From: JACCYQ01 sp036675565
Lineage (GTDB): Bacteria; Bacteroidota; Bacteroidia; Chitinophagales; Chitinophagaceae
Assembly: GCA_036675565.1 (NCBI GenBank)
Contig: JAKFER010000227.1
Span: 5,093-69,092 of the forward strand
Reading direction: 5' to 3'
Length of the DNA: 64,000 nt
Part shown: piece by piece, positions 8,655 to 17,874 of the stretch
How positions within the stretch are numbered: the first letter of the stretch is position 1
Layout of the letters: each line of letters begins with the position of its first letter
Notes under the pieces: generated by a model
Database searches by the model: none
What the model was told of the DNA's origin: nothing
Seen by the model: the letters and a program-made list of their open reading frames with translations, nothing else
Translations under genes and position numbers: made by a program

Positions 8655-9812
8655 TTAGTTGAAATGTATTGTACCAACCAATATTTGAGGTGTACGAACA
8701 CCTGCTTTTACTTCACCGCTTGGAATGATGATTTTATTTTCATGATTGATGGCAACCGTTGTTACCGGAACATCAAAGGGTATTGAATCAGCCTTTGTCC
8801 ATGTATCCGCATCTGCACGATACAATAATATCTCTTTGCTGAACCCCGGATGCGTTGATTGTACTATCGTTTTCTTTTTAATTAATTCTTCTTTTATGCC
8901 TGCATGTTGTTCATTGCTGATGGCCGCTATCAGTTCTTCTGTTTTATGAAACGTTTCGCCTTTATCACCTCCAAATAATAAAATCGAATGATCGCCAACA
9001 GCCATTCCCGTACCGGCAGACACCGCATAGGGCATGGATTTTTTTTCCGTCCATTTATTGGTATCAAAATCATAACTGAAGGTGGATAAAAACAAATCGC
9101 TGGTACTGCCTGGCATTCTTTTTCTTCCACCCATAACATAAATAGCATGTTTATTACCGTTAGACTGTACAACCATCACGGCATGTGAAATTGGTTTGGG
9201 CAAAGGTTCCATTTTCGTCCAGCCCGCATTCAGGTTATCCAGATCCAGTTTTAAAAAATGATCGGAAACTTTTAAATTTTGCTCCCCGCCTGCCAGGTAC
9301 ACGACATTATTATAAAAAGAAAGAGAAGCATTGGTTACGGCAAATGGCAAATCGGGCAGGTTACTAAACACTATACGATTATTATCAACATCCCATTGTA
9401 CCAATTGAACTTTATCACTTAATCCATCATCCCCTTCTCCACCAGCATAAATAATTCCTGCAGGCATAGAACAAACGGCGCTATACGCAATGGCATCCGG
9501 AAGACTGAACGTATCTACAAATGCGAAAGAATCTTTTTCAATTTTATAAACATATCCTGTATTATAATATTTTTTTTGTCCACCCAACCAAGGCATATTA
9601 CCCGGGAAATTTGCACCACCACCGATTATTAATACATCGTTGTGAATGCCTGCAATGGGCCCTGCCAGCCCAAGTGCTTTTTGTGCAACATTGGCAGCAG
9701 GTAAATAGGCGGCGATTTTCCATTCAATGGATTTCACCTCGTTTTTTTGAGTTGATGTGCAATGCATAAATAAAGGAAGAACGGCGATAAAATAAATGAT
9801 TCGGTAAAACAT
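8655..9812 (-). CDS. nanM: Cyclically permuted mutarotase / NanM-like N-acetylneuraminate epimerase
   Basis: A 385-aa kelch-type beta-propeller with repeated GG turns (LIIGGGANFPGNMPW, YAGGEGDDG, YLAGGEQN, YVMGGRKR, LLFGGDKGE). The N-terminus is a lipoprotein-type signal (YFIAVLPLFMHCTSTQK, with LFMHC as an imperfect lipobox). By family NanM interconverts alpha- and beta-Neu5Ac in the periplasm, speeding use of the alpha anomer released by sialidase. Start ATG 9812 lies 7 bp after the nanA stop, so it is co-transcribed with the lyase gene. The label of cyclically permuted mutarotase fits the N-terminal half-blade arrangement common in Bacteroidota. Confidence 0.88.
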   Translation of the reverse strand: MFYRIIYFIAVLPLFMHCTSTQKNEVKSIEWKIAAYLPAANVAQKALGLAGPIAGIHNDVLIIGGGANFPGNMPWLGGQKKYYNTGYVYKIEKDSFAFVDTFSLPDAIAYSAVCSMPAGIIYAGGEGDDGLSDKVQLVQWDVDNNRIVFSNLPDLPFAVTNASLSFYNNVVYLAGGEQNLKVSDHFLKLDLDNLNAGWTKMEPLPKPISHAVMVVQSNGNKHAIYVMGGRKRMPGSTSDLFLSTFSYDFDTNKWTEKKSMPYAVSAGTGMAVGDHSILLFGGDKGETFHKTEELIAAISNEQHAGIKEELIKKKTIVQSTHPGFSKEILLYRADADTWTKADSIPFDVPVTTVAINHENKIIIPSGEVKAGVRTPQILVGTIHFN

Positions 9813-9819
9813 ACTTCTA

Positions 9820-10770
9820 TCAGGTTTTGACTTCAGCTTTCAATACAGAACAAAAGCTATTAAAGTTAACCTGTTCAACATCTTTTTTAAAAGATTTAAA
9901 TTTCTCAGTGGTCATATTCCTGACCGGCAGACGGAATTCCCCGCAATCCATTCCGATCATTTTCATATATGCTTTACCGGTAGCTATACCGCCATATTTA
10001 CCCAATAACCTGATCATATCAATGGATTGTTGCTGCAGCTGTTGCGCTTTTTTAAAATCGTTATTATTAAAGGCATCAATCAAATTGTAATAAAGTGGAG
10101 CGGCGTAATTAAAGGTGCTTCCTACAGCGCCTTTAGCCCCCAATGATAAAGCAGGCAACATATTCTCATCTCTTCCCCAAAGCATATCATACTTACCATT
10201 TTGAAAATGAAGACAGGATAAAAAATCCATGAAATCTTCATGCGTGTATTTTACGCCGGCAAAGCTGGGAATCTTTCCATCAACAGCCTGCAACAGGTCA
10301 AACATGGCAAAACCCACACCTGTAAGAACCGGAATGTGGTAATAATAAAATGGCATGTCGGGAACTTCGGCTGCGATCTCTTCACAAATCTTAGCTAATA
10401 CATCTACATCAGCTGGTTTAAAATAAAAGGGAGCCGTAAAAGACACAGCATACAATCCAACTTCTCTTGCATGCCTGGCCAAATCTTTACAATCGGAAAT
10501 GCTGGTACCACCCAGTAATGTCATTACCTTAAAATTTTTATCCTGCTTTGTACAGGAAGCCCAGGCTTCAGCAACAAGTTTTTTTTCGTTTGTTGTTAAA
10601 GAAACACCTTCGCCGGTTGAACCACATATGAATGCACCTGTTACGCCATTGTCAGCCAGCATTTGATAGTAAGACGGAATGATATCCAGGTTCAGCGAAC
10701 CGTCTGCGTGCATGGGTGTAAATGGTGCGGCAATAAGTCCCTGCAAATGATTTTTATTTTCAGTATTCAT
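9820..10770 (-). CDS. nanA: N-acetylneuraminate lyase
   Basis: A 316-aa class I aldolase of the DapA/NanA family which cleaves Neu5Ac to ManNAc and pyruvate. Visible motifs are LIAAPFTPMHADGSL, the GSTGEG phosphate-like loop around residue 50, YYYHIPVLTG with the catalytic Tyr, and FAGVKYTHEDF with the Schiff-base Lys. YYYHIPVLTG and GVKYTHEDF are closer to animal/Bacteroidota NPL than to DHDPS, which supports Neu5Ac over dihydrodipicolinate synthesis. It is cytosolic, sits first after the SusC/D pair, and is followed closely by nanM and the MFS gene. A stable inverted repeat separates it from susD. Confidence 0.93.
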   Translation of the reverse strand: MNTENKNHLQGLIAAPFTPMHADGSLNLDIIPSYYQMLADNGVTGAFICGSTGEGVSLTTNEKKLVAEAWASCTKQDKNFKVMTLLGGTSISDCKDLARHAREVGLYAVSFTAPFYFKPADVDVLAKICEEIAAEVPDMPFYYYHIPVLTGVGFAMFDLLQAVDGKIPSFAGVKYTHEDFMDFLSCLHFQNGKYDMLWGRDENMLPALSLGAKGAVGSTFNYAAPLYYNLIDAFNNNDFKKAQQLQQQSIDMIRLLGKYGGIATGKAYMKMIGMDCGEFRLPVRNMTTEKFKSFKKDVEQVNFNSFCSVLKAEVKT

Positions 10771-10803
10771 GATGTTATGAATAAATTTTAAAGCAAGATA
10801 AGT

Positions 10804-10827
10804 ACCGGGAACAAGACTATTCCCGGT
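10804..10827. terminator. Hairpin between susD and nanA
   Basis: ACCGGGAA (10804-10811) and TTCCCGGT (10820-10827) form a perfect 8-bp stem with an 8-nt loop. On the minus strand it lies just after susD and before nanA. No U-run follows, so it looks more like a transcript-stabilising or partially attenuating structure that would favour SusC/D over the catabolic genes than a full terminator. Confidence 0.5.
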
Positions 10828-10869
10828 TGATGTTTGCTTATGCTATATGAAAAAATTATACTGGTAAAA

Positions 10870-12441
10870 TTATTTAGGCTTAGACGTCAGGTAACCCGGT
10901 GTTTGATCTACCAATGGATCATTGGTCCAGATGGCAGGTTCTATGGGCCATAATATTTTATGTGCCTGTGTTGCTTTATCTAATACCCCATAAGGATGAT
11001 TTGGACTGATGAAAACCAGGGGTTCATTGCCATATTTCATCCGGCGCAGATCATACCAGCGCTTTCCTTCATAAACAAATTCTTTACTGCGCTCTTCAAA
11101 AATAGCCAGTTCATTTTCATCTTTTGTGCCATTTACAAAAGGTGTAGGATCTAATCCAGGACCTCCAAATGCACGATCACGAATTTGTTGAATATACATT
11201 GTGGGATCACCACCTTCTGCATTTGCAATTTCAGCCAGCATCAACAGCCTGTCTGCTTCACGATAAACCACCCAGTCATCAGAAAAATATCTTTTGTTAG
11301 CATCGATTGTTCCAAGAAATTTTACAAGTGCTGTATTTCTCACTGTAACTACTGCAGGTGTAACACTTTTATCTACTTTGTAATAATCATAAAAAGTTGC
11401 ATCTCTTCTTTTATCCGCTACATCATAAGATTGGAATAATTCAAACGTGTATCCATAGCGTTGAATGATCTGCCGGCTATTTGTTGCGGCGATCATCAAT
11501 GGATCTACCAGCGTAGACCCGCTACCGGATGAATCTTTATAATGCAGGTTATCAAAATTAAAAGTGGAATATAAAAAAGTAGCGTAGTTAGTCATTTCTT
11601 CTTCCCCGACACGAAAACGAATAGCCAGAATGATTTCAGGATTATTCTTTTTGCCATAACTAAATACATCTGCAAAATTAGGCTGCAATGCAGGTCCTGA
11701 AATCGCGTTCAATGCCGATTTAGCCTCTCCCAGGTCCGCAGAATTATTATAAACTTTGGCTGACCATAAATACACTTCACCTTTTAACATCAATGCCGCC
11801 AATGGATTCCATTGACTTTTATCAGCAGGTATGCTAGCAGTTCCAAACAAATCAACTGCTTTGTTAACGTCTCCTTTTACCACAGCTAAAACTTCAGCCT
11901 CTGGTGCTCTTGCTTTGCGAAGTGCAACAGGATCGGTGTTACCATTTAAAACTTCAGGTTCTAACCTGATGGGCACACCGCCATATGTACGCAGCAAATG
12001 AAAATAATAATATGCCCGCATGGCATAAGCCTGTCCTAATAAATAATTCTTTTTATCGGCAGCTAAGAAATCTATGCTTTCTACTTTTTGAATAAAGAGG
12101 TTTAATTGCAAAATTGGTCCATACATGCCTGCCCAACTACCTACACCGGCCGATGTTTCTTCGATTGCCTGGTTAACAATGGTCAATTCATTGAGTGATG
12201 TGTTTTGGCGATCAATATTACTAAAAGCACCTCCTCTCATTTCACCAAGGCGTACGAACATGAACTGGTTGTCGCGGAATTGCTTGTGCAGGCCCACCAT
12301 AAAATTGGTTACCTGTGCTTCATTCTTCCAAAAATTTCCATCGCCATAATAATCTTCCGGGGCAAGATCCAGTGTCTTGCGGCAGGAAACAGCAGCCATT
12401 GTAAATGCTGCTACAAATAGTATGATCTTAAAATTATTCAT
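10870..12441 (-). CDS. SusD/RagB-family nutrient-binding lipoprotein
   Basis: A 523-aa outer-surface glycan-binding lipoprotein. The N-terminus (FVAAFTMAAVSC) ends in a lipobox, and SusD features follow: APEDYYGDGNFWKNEAQ, LLGQAYAMRAYYYFHLLRTYGGVP in the TPR region, and the C-terminal RSKEFVYEGKRWYDLRR. It caps the SusC barrel encoded immediately upstream (62 bp) and should bind sialylated or free sialic-acid ligands, to judge from the downstream nan genes. Length is normal for the family. Ligand specificity is inferred from context only. Confidence 0.92.
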   Translation of the reverse strand: MNNFKIILFVAAFTMAAVSCRKTLDLAPEDYYGDGNFWKNEAQVTNFMVGLHKQFRDNQFMFVRLGEMRGGAFSNIDRQNTSLNELTIVNQAIEETSAGVGSWAGMYGPILQLNLFIQKVESIDFLAADKKNYLLGQAYAMRAYYYFHLLRTYGGVPIRLEPEVLNGNTDPVALRKARAPEAEVLAVVKGDVNKAVDLFGTASIPADKSQWNPLAALMLKGEVYLWSAKVYNNSADLGEAKSALNAISGPALQPNFADVFSYGKKNNPEIILAIRFRVGEEEMTNYATFLYSTFNFDNLHYKDSSGSGSTLVDPLMIAATNSRQIIQRYGYTFELFQSYDVADKRRDATFYDYYKVDKSVTPAVVTVRNTALVKFLGTIDANKRYFSDDWVVYREADRLLMLAEIANAEGGDPTMYIQQIRDRAFGGPGLDPTPFVNGTKDENELAIFEERSKEFVYEGKRWYDLRRMKYGNEPLVFISPNHPYGVLDKATQAHKILWPIEPAIWTNDPLVDQTPGYLTSKPK

Positions 12442-12503
12442 TTGATTATTTTTTATTTTTTTAAAGCAAGTTTGAATAAAATCATGCTTTTAAAATAATA
12501 TGG

Positions 12504-15500
12504 TTAAAAAGTTATGTTAGCACCAAAAATCAATTGTGTCGGTATGGTGTATGCGCTATTTTGAATACCAGTCCTTTCCGGCAAATTCAATAAATCATTG
12601 GTGAGGTAGCCGAGGTTTTGCCCGGTAACGGTTAATGTTAGTCCACTCATACCAGCTCTTGATATCAGTGCTTTTGGCAATGCATAACTCAAAGAAATTT
12701 CCCGGAATGAGAGGTAACTGGAATTCACGAAGAACATATCGCTGGGCCTGTCAAAATTCTTTGTGTTTAACTGGTCGGCCCATATATATCTTGGATATTT
12801 AGCGTTGGGATTTTCTGGTGTCCAGGTATCTTTTACAACATCTGTTACATTGAATTCACCCTGCGCACTTGCCAGGGACCACATTTGCATAAAATCCTGT
12901 TGTATATGACCCAGTGCAAAATCAAAACGTGCAAACAAACTGAAACCTTTCCATGATACAGAAGTATTAAATCCACCGGTCCATCTTGGCAATGAGCGAC
13001 CCAGGGAAACTCTGTCACGATAATCAATAGTATCATTCTGATCAATATCCTTCCACATCATATCGCCTAATTGAGTGGCTATATAACGGAAGCCGCTGCC
13101 ATTCAAATTCATTTGCGTAATGAGTTTCTGGCTTGCAACTCCCCTGCCTGCGCCACCGTTTTGATAAGCAGCTTTGGCAGCCTCGTCTACTTTATTATAA
13201 TCTTCCAGATCTTTTTGTGTCCGGATAATACCTTCTGCAACAAAGCCAAAAATTTCACCCCACTCCTGTCCTTCCTGCAGACCACCAACCCATACTAACC
13301 TGCCTGTTGCAGGATCATAAACCTGTTCACCACCCTGCCTGTTTTTCTCATTGCCATTAAAAGGAAGTTTTAAAATCGTATTCTTATTCCATGCAGCATT
13401 GGCATTGATCTGCCAGGTTAAATCCTTGCGTTGGATAACTTTATACCCCAAGTCCAATTCAAATCCCCGGTTACGCATGCTTCCATTATTAGTCCTGATG
13501 CTTGATACGCCTGAAGATGTTGGCAGGCTTACAAAAGCCAGTTTATCATCCGTTATCCTGTTGTAATATGCCACTGATGCATTAACCCTGTTTCTAAAAA
13601 ATCCCATATCAGCACCTACTTCGGTCGTATTTGTTTTTTCCCATCTTAAGGATGGATTTGCAATGCCGGTTTGTAAGAAACCAATATTACCATTGTAAGG
13701 AACCTGCGAACCATAAGCACCCTGAACTTCATATAAACCCACTGCGTTACTGGTTCCAATTCCTATATTACCGTTTTTACCCCAGCTTGCCCTGAGTTTC
13801 AAAAATGACAACCAGTCTTGCGTTGCGGTCATAAAATCTTCAGTATGTACCATCCAGCCAATAGATGCTGCCGGGAAAATCCCATACTGGTTATCTCCAG
13901 TCAAACGTGATACACCATCTCTTCTTACTGTAAATGATGCCAGGTATTTTCCATCCCAATCGTATAACAAACGACCAAAGCCTGACATGATGCGATCACG
14001 GTTATGATAAGTATCCGTACTGCGTGTTTGCGTTGTAGCATTATCTAGTGTGTATTGCAGATCCTGGAAATCATCTGTCGGTGCCTGGCTGCCAGCTGCA
14101 TAAATTCCTTTGGCATAGGCATCGTAGTATTCAAAACCTGCCATGGCATCCACATTATTTTTTCCAAGGAAAGTGGTGCTGTAATTAATGATGGCATTAT
14201 AGGTTTGGCGGATCGTTCGGTCAAAATAAGCATCGGTAAATCTTGTCCTGTTCCAGCCAGCATTGGGATTTGTTCGGCTCAATAAACCTGTACGAAAATC
14301 TTTGTTGAATGATTCTCCAAAACCTTCATCATACATCCAGATAGCACCCAGTTTTACATACAGGTCTCTCAGAATGTCTACGCGGAATGATTGTCCTAAA
14401 GTAAATTTATCAGATTGGTTACTGCGTTTATATTTATCAATATTTACAATTGGATTTCCATCGCTGGCATCTCTTCCTAAAATAAATTCGCCTGCCTCAT
14501 TGGTGCCACGCAAAGTTGGTGGAGCAGAAAGCATTCTTCCCCAATAATTGCCTTCACCATTTTGAAGTGACTGATCCCGCCAATTTGCTTTATTAAACTG
14601 CAGGCTGCTTTCAGATTTCAACCAGTCTTTAATTTTATAATCGCCATTCAGTGTAAAAGTTAATCGCTTATAAAATGTAGCGAGAGACAAACCGTCTTCA
14701 TCATAATATCCCACATTGGCAAAATAATTTCCGCGGTCGTTGCCACCACTCATGCCAATATTATATTCCTGGACGTTGGCTTTATCATGCAAACCATAAT
14801 CCCCATAATTAAAATCTTTATAAATAAGATCTGCATAAGTTCCATTTGGATCATAATTACCTGCAGCATTTGTCAGTACGGCATCTTTCATGGTTTTCCA
14901 ACCAGGTTGGTTTAATAATTCCCGGTTGATATCATTTAAACGCATTACACTCCAAATAGCACGGTTATCATAATTACCATCCAGGATAACACCTGTTACC
15001 GGGTCTTTATATAAGTTTCCTGTTGCTCTTGGACCAACTCCAGACAAAGCTGAATTAGAACCTACGGTTCCAAAAGTTCCGTTGATGATGGCTTGCACAA
15101 CACCCATGCGGCTCCATTTAATATAATCTTCCGCACTTAAAAAATTATAAGGAACATTTAAATAGCTGATGCCGGTTTTGGCTTGTAAGGTGATAGAAGA
15201 AGTTCCGGATTTACCTCTTTTAGATGTAATCAGAATTACGCCGTTACTGGCTCTTGCACCATAAATTGCAGTGGCCGAAGCATCTTTCAATACTTCAATG
15301 CTACCGATATCTTCAGGGTTGATATCACTTAATGATCCCCTTACCTGGCCATCCATTAAAATTAACGGGCTTCCGGTTCCATCAAAATTGGTACCGCCAC
15401 GTAAAATAATTTGTGGAAGGGAACCGGGTCTGCCCGTTCCAGTTGATACACGAAGACCTGGTATGGTACCTGCCAAAGCTTGTGCAGGATTGCTCCGCAT

Positions 15501-15908
15501 GCCTGTTTCTAAAACTTTGGGATCCAGTTTAGTGATGGAAGAAGTTAACTTGGAACGTCTTACCGAACCGTATCCAATGACCACCACTTCATCCAATTTT
15601 CCCTCGGAAGTTTGCATTGAAAGATTAATGGTGTTTGAACTTCCAACCGTGATTTCCTGTAATGTAAACCCGGTATAACTAAATACCAGCACATTCCCTT
15701 CCGACGCTTCAATAGAATATTGACCATCACTATTGGACTGGATGCCTCCCGGCAATCCTTTAATGGTCACACTAACACCCGAGAGCGGGTTTCCGTCAAC
15801 TTCGGAAATAATGGTTCCGGAAATAGTTTTGACCTGGGACCATCCTGATAAACTTATCAGGAATAATAAACCCAGTAATCCTGATTTGAGATAAGCAGCA
15901 CTTCTCAT
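12504..15908 (-). CDS. SusC/RagA-family TonB-linked outer-membrane transporter
   Basis: A 1134-aa TonB-dependent receptor. It has a signal peptide, a carboxypeptidase-regulatory-like domain (KTISGTIISEVDGNPLSGVSV), a TonB-box-like stretch (LDEVVVIGYGSVRRSKLT), a plug domain (NPAQALAGTIPGL ... VLKDASATAIYGARASNGVI) and a long C-terminal beta-barrel ending in the aromatic-terminated LIFGANITF. It forms the pedal-bin complex with the SusD product encoded next. It is the first gene of the leftward nan cluster, and the promoter with a palindromic operator lies directly upstream. Imported substrate is inferred to be Neu5Ac or sialo-oligosaccharides. Confidence 0.94.
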   Translation of the reverse strand: MRSAAYLKSGLLGLLFLISLSGWSQVKTISGTIISEVDGNPLSGVSVTIKGLPGGIQSNSDGQYSIEASEGNVLVFSYTGFTLQEITVGSSNTINLSMQTSEGKLDEVVVIGYGSVRRSKLTSSITKLDPKVLETGMRSNPAQALAGTIPGLRVSTGTGRPGSLPQIILRGGTNFDGTGSPLILMDGQVRGSLSDINPEDIGSIEVLKDASATAIYGARASNGVILITSKRGKSGTSSITLQAKTGISYLNVPYNFLSAEDYIKWSRMGVVQAIINGTFGTVGSNSALSGVGPRATGNLYKDPVTGVILDGNYDNRAIWSVMRLNDINRELLNQPGWKTMKDAVLTNAAGNYDPNGTYADLIYKDFNYGDYGLHDKANVQEYNIGMSGGNDRGNYFANVGYYDEDGLSLATFYKRLTFTLNGDYKIKDWLKSESSLQFNKANWRDQSLQNGEGNYWGRMLSAPPTLRGTNEAGEFILGRDASDGNPIVNIDKYKRSNQSDKFTLGQSFRVDILRDLYVKLGAIWMYDEGFGESFNKDFRTGLLSRTNPNAGWNRTRFTDAYFDRTIRQTYNAIINYSTTFLGKNNVDAMAGFEYYDAYAKGIYAAGSQAPTDDFQDLQYTLDNATTQTRSTDTYHNRDRIMSGFGRLLYDWDGKYLASFTVRRDGVSRLTGDNQYGIFPAASIGWMVHTEDFMTATQDWLSFLKLRASWGKNGNIGIGTSNAVGLYEVQGAYGSQVPYNGNIGFLQTGIANPSLRWEKTNTTEVGADMGFFRNRVNASVAYYNRITDDKLAFVSLPTSSGVSSIRTNNGSMRNRGFELDLGYKVIQRKDLTWQINANAAWNKNTILKLPFNGNEKNRQGGEQVYDPATGRLVWVGGLQEGQEWGEIFGFVAEGIIRTQKDLEDYNKVDEAAKAAYQNGGAGRGVASQKLITQMNLNGSGFRYIATQLGDMMWKDIDQNDTIDYRDRVSLGRSLPRWTGGFNTSVSWKGFSLFARFDFALGHIQQDFMQMWSLASAQGEFNVTDVVKDTWTPENPNAKYPRYIWADQLNTKNFDRPSDMFFVNSSYLSFREISLSYALPKALISRAGMSGLTLTVTGQNLGYLTNDLLNLPERTGIQNSAYTIPTQLIFGANITF

Positions 15909-15935
15909 ACAGCAAATAATTTTTTATTGATGAAG

Positions 15936-15985
15936 TATTATGTATGACATAATAAAGTTAACAGGTTTTCCAGGTATCCTCCAAA
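15936..15985 (-). promoter_or_regulatory. susC/nan promoter with palindromic operator
   Basis: On the minus strand a TTTG -33 element (15985-15982) is followed after 21 nt by TAACTTTA (15960-15953), close to the Bacteroidota -7 consensus TAnnTTTG. A perfect 8-3-8 palindrome TATTATGTCATACATAATA (15954-15936) overlaps the end of the -7 box and covers the expected start site. Its core GT-N3-AC fits the FadR-subfamily operator pattern, and the adjacent divergent gene encodes a FadR-type GntR regulator. Repression relieved by a sialic acid intermediate is the simplest reading. Confidence 0.65.
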
Positions 15986-16106
15986 TAAATTTTTTCCCCA
16001 CTGTATAATATTGATATCAAGCATTTTAATCCATTAAAATTTGTTTTAAGTCTAAACTTTATAATATAACTTCGAATAAGTAATACATAATTAAACCTTT
16101 AGTCCA

Positions 16107-16799
16107 CTGCCACATTTATTAAAAACAGTTGATACAAGTTCCCTGGTTGATAAGGTAGAAGCCAGCCTGGTTGAACTATTACAAGAGCGAAAACTCGCTG
16201 TTGGCGATGTTATTCCCAAAGAATTAGAATTAGCTCAAAGACTTGGCGTAAGCAGAACAGTAATCAGGGAAGCCCTTACCAGGTTAAGAATTATGGGTTT
16301 GATAGAATCCAAAAAGAAGAAAGGTTCTGTAATTACAAGTCCTGATCTTTTTGGTATGATGAGTAAGAGTATGAACCCTCATATCCTGGACCAGGAAACT
16401 TTAAAAGAAATTTTTGAAATCAGGTTAGTTCTTGAAATTGGAATGGCAGATCTTCTTTTTCATCGCATTAAAAAAGAGGACATCGAGCAACTAAAAGAAA
16501 TTGTGAGTAACGAACCCCCTGCCACACAATACCATCTTTTTAACATTGAACATGAAATTGCTTTTCATGGAAAATTGTATGAGATAACGGGTAACAGCAC
16601 ACTGAAAAAATTTCAAAAAATGTTATTACCTGTTTTTGATTATGTCCATCACAGCGGCTTGCTTAAGAAACAACCGCTTTTAAAAACGTTTGTTTCACAT
16701 AAAGACCTGGTGTCTATCCTTGAAAACGGCAACCCGGAACAATTCAGGAATGGCATGCGCAATCACCTGGAAAATCACTTTGCCAGGTTGTTCGATTAA
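16107..16799 (+). CDS. FadR-type GntR-family transcriptional regulator (likely nan repressor)
   Basis: The open frame gives an N-terminal winged helix (SSLVDKVEASLVELL ... LGVSRTVIREALTRLR) followed by a helical FCD ligand domain (EIFEIRLVLEIGMADL ... FRNGMRNHLENHF). The first ATG (16293) lies after the DNA-binding helix and would delete it. The frame is open back to a stop at 16092 and has no ATG or GTG or TTG before 16293; CTG 16107 is the best start by alignment with remembered family members (230 aa). It is divergent from susC and the operator between them matches the GT-N3-AC type. It most likely controls the nan cluster in response to a Neu5Ac-pathway compound. A non-canonical start or a start-codon mutation must be considered. 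Confidence 0.75.
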   Translation: MPHLLKTVDTSSLVDKVEASLVELLQERKLAVGDVIPKELELAQRLGVSRTVIREALTRLRIMGLIESKKKKGSVITSPDLFGMMSKSMNPHILDQETLKEIFEIRLVLEIGMADLLFHRIKKEDIEQLKEIVSNEPPATQYHLFNIEHEIAFHGKLYEITGNSTLKKFQKMLLPVFDYVHHSGLLKKQPLLKTFVSHKDLVSILENGNPEQFRNGMRNHLENHFARLFD

Positions 16800-16845
16800 T
16801 TATTCTATACTTAACAAGATAATTGTGCCTGATAGCTTTAACAGC

Positions 16846-17676
16846 TTAGCGCTTTTGCAATTGGCTAATCACTTTCTGCAATTCCACTGGATTGCCCGCA
16901 TATTTTTCAAGGTTATATAATTCAACTTTTCTGAAATCAATCGGGTGACTTTCACTTTGCAGGGAAATGGTGCCCTCTTTTATAGTAACGCCATCTTTCT
17001 TTCCAAGGCGCTGTGTCCAAGGATCTTTTCCATCATATTGCGGCTTTGTATATTCCATGACCGTATCACCATTTACTATATGTTTGATAATAGAATCTCC
17101 AAGCACTAATATTTCTGCACGAACCCATTGATCTCCATGGAAAGTTGCAGATGAAGAATTGATACAGTGCGGGGTAAATAATGAATCGTTCATGAACACG
17201 TTTGTGCCTGGTGTACAAAGGTTGTTTGTGGGCCGGTCATGTTGACCATCTCCACCCAAGAACTGGGCTTCGAGTGATACGGGAAAATCCTGTTCAAACG
17301 CCATTGTTTCCGGTGATTGTCCATGAAGCATGGCACCACTGTTTCGCAGGGCCCAGCCGGCACCGCCTTTTACCTGTTCCCCGGTAAACCGGTATTCTAC
17401 CGCCAACAAATAAGAACTGAACTTGTCTTTATAAAATATATGTCCAAACTGGTCATCAAAATTTTCATACTGATCATACCGCACTTTCAATAAACCATCT
17501 TCAACCCTGAACGTGTTTCCAAAGTTTTCATTCAATGCATGATTTCGGATCTTAATCGTCCAGTCATCCATGTCCTTACCGTTAAATAATTGTATCCATT
17601 CATTTTGAGGAATTTTCTTCGTAGCGTTGCAACTAACTATTATCAATAGGGTTAAATAAAGAAAAAGTTGTTTCAT
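16846..17676 (-). CDS. DUF1080 (3-keto-disaccharide hydrolase-like) lipoprotein
   Basis: A 276-aa exported lipoprotein: YLTLLIIVSC forms a signal with lipobox IVSC. The mature part starts with EWIQLFNGKDMDDWTIKI, the typical opening of DUF1080, a concanavalin-like beta-sandwich. Some family members hydrolyse 3-keto-glycosides, but many are of unknown activity. It is convergent with the GntR gene and follows the fucosidase gene after 198 bp without a visible terminator, so it may share a transcript with the fucosidase and FGE-like genes. Role in glycan processing is inferred. Confidence 0.85.
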   Translation of the reverse strand: MKQLFLYLTLLIIVSCNATKKIPQNEWIQLFNGKDMDDWTIKIRNHALNENFGNTFRVEDGLLKVRYDQYENFDDQFGHIFYKDKFSSYLLAVEYRFTGEQVKGGAGWALRNSGAMLHGQSPETMAFEQDFPVSLEAQFLGGDGQHDRPTNNLCTPGTNVFMNDSLFTPHCINSSSATFHGDQWVRAEILVLGDSIIKHIVNGDTVMEYTKPQYDGKDPWTQRLGKKDGVTIKEGTISLQSESHPIDFRKVELYNLEKYAGNPVELQKVISQLQKR

Positions 17677-17874
17677 TTTCTGGTTGATTATTTATATAAA
17701 ATTGAATGAATAAATTAATTTTTAAAAATACAGAACAATTGAATGGAAATTAAACAGAAAATCCTTTCCCCTATTTTTTTGATAACTCGTGAAAAATATA
17801 TTGGAGGATTGATAAGTTGGCTAATCTAAACACTAAACTCTAACTCTGAACACTTAACTTTAAACCATTCGCAA

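Noticed and set aside
16011..16020. Palindrome TTGATATCAA in the susC-gntR intergenic region
   Set aside because: Short AT-rich palindromes are frequent in this DNA and it has no clear position relative to a promoter.
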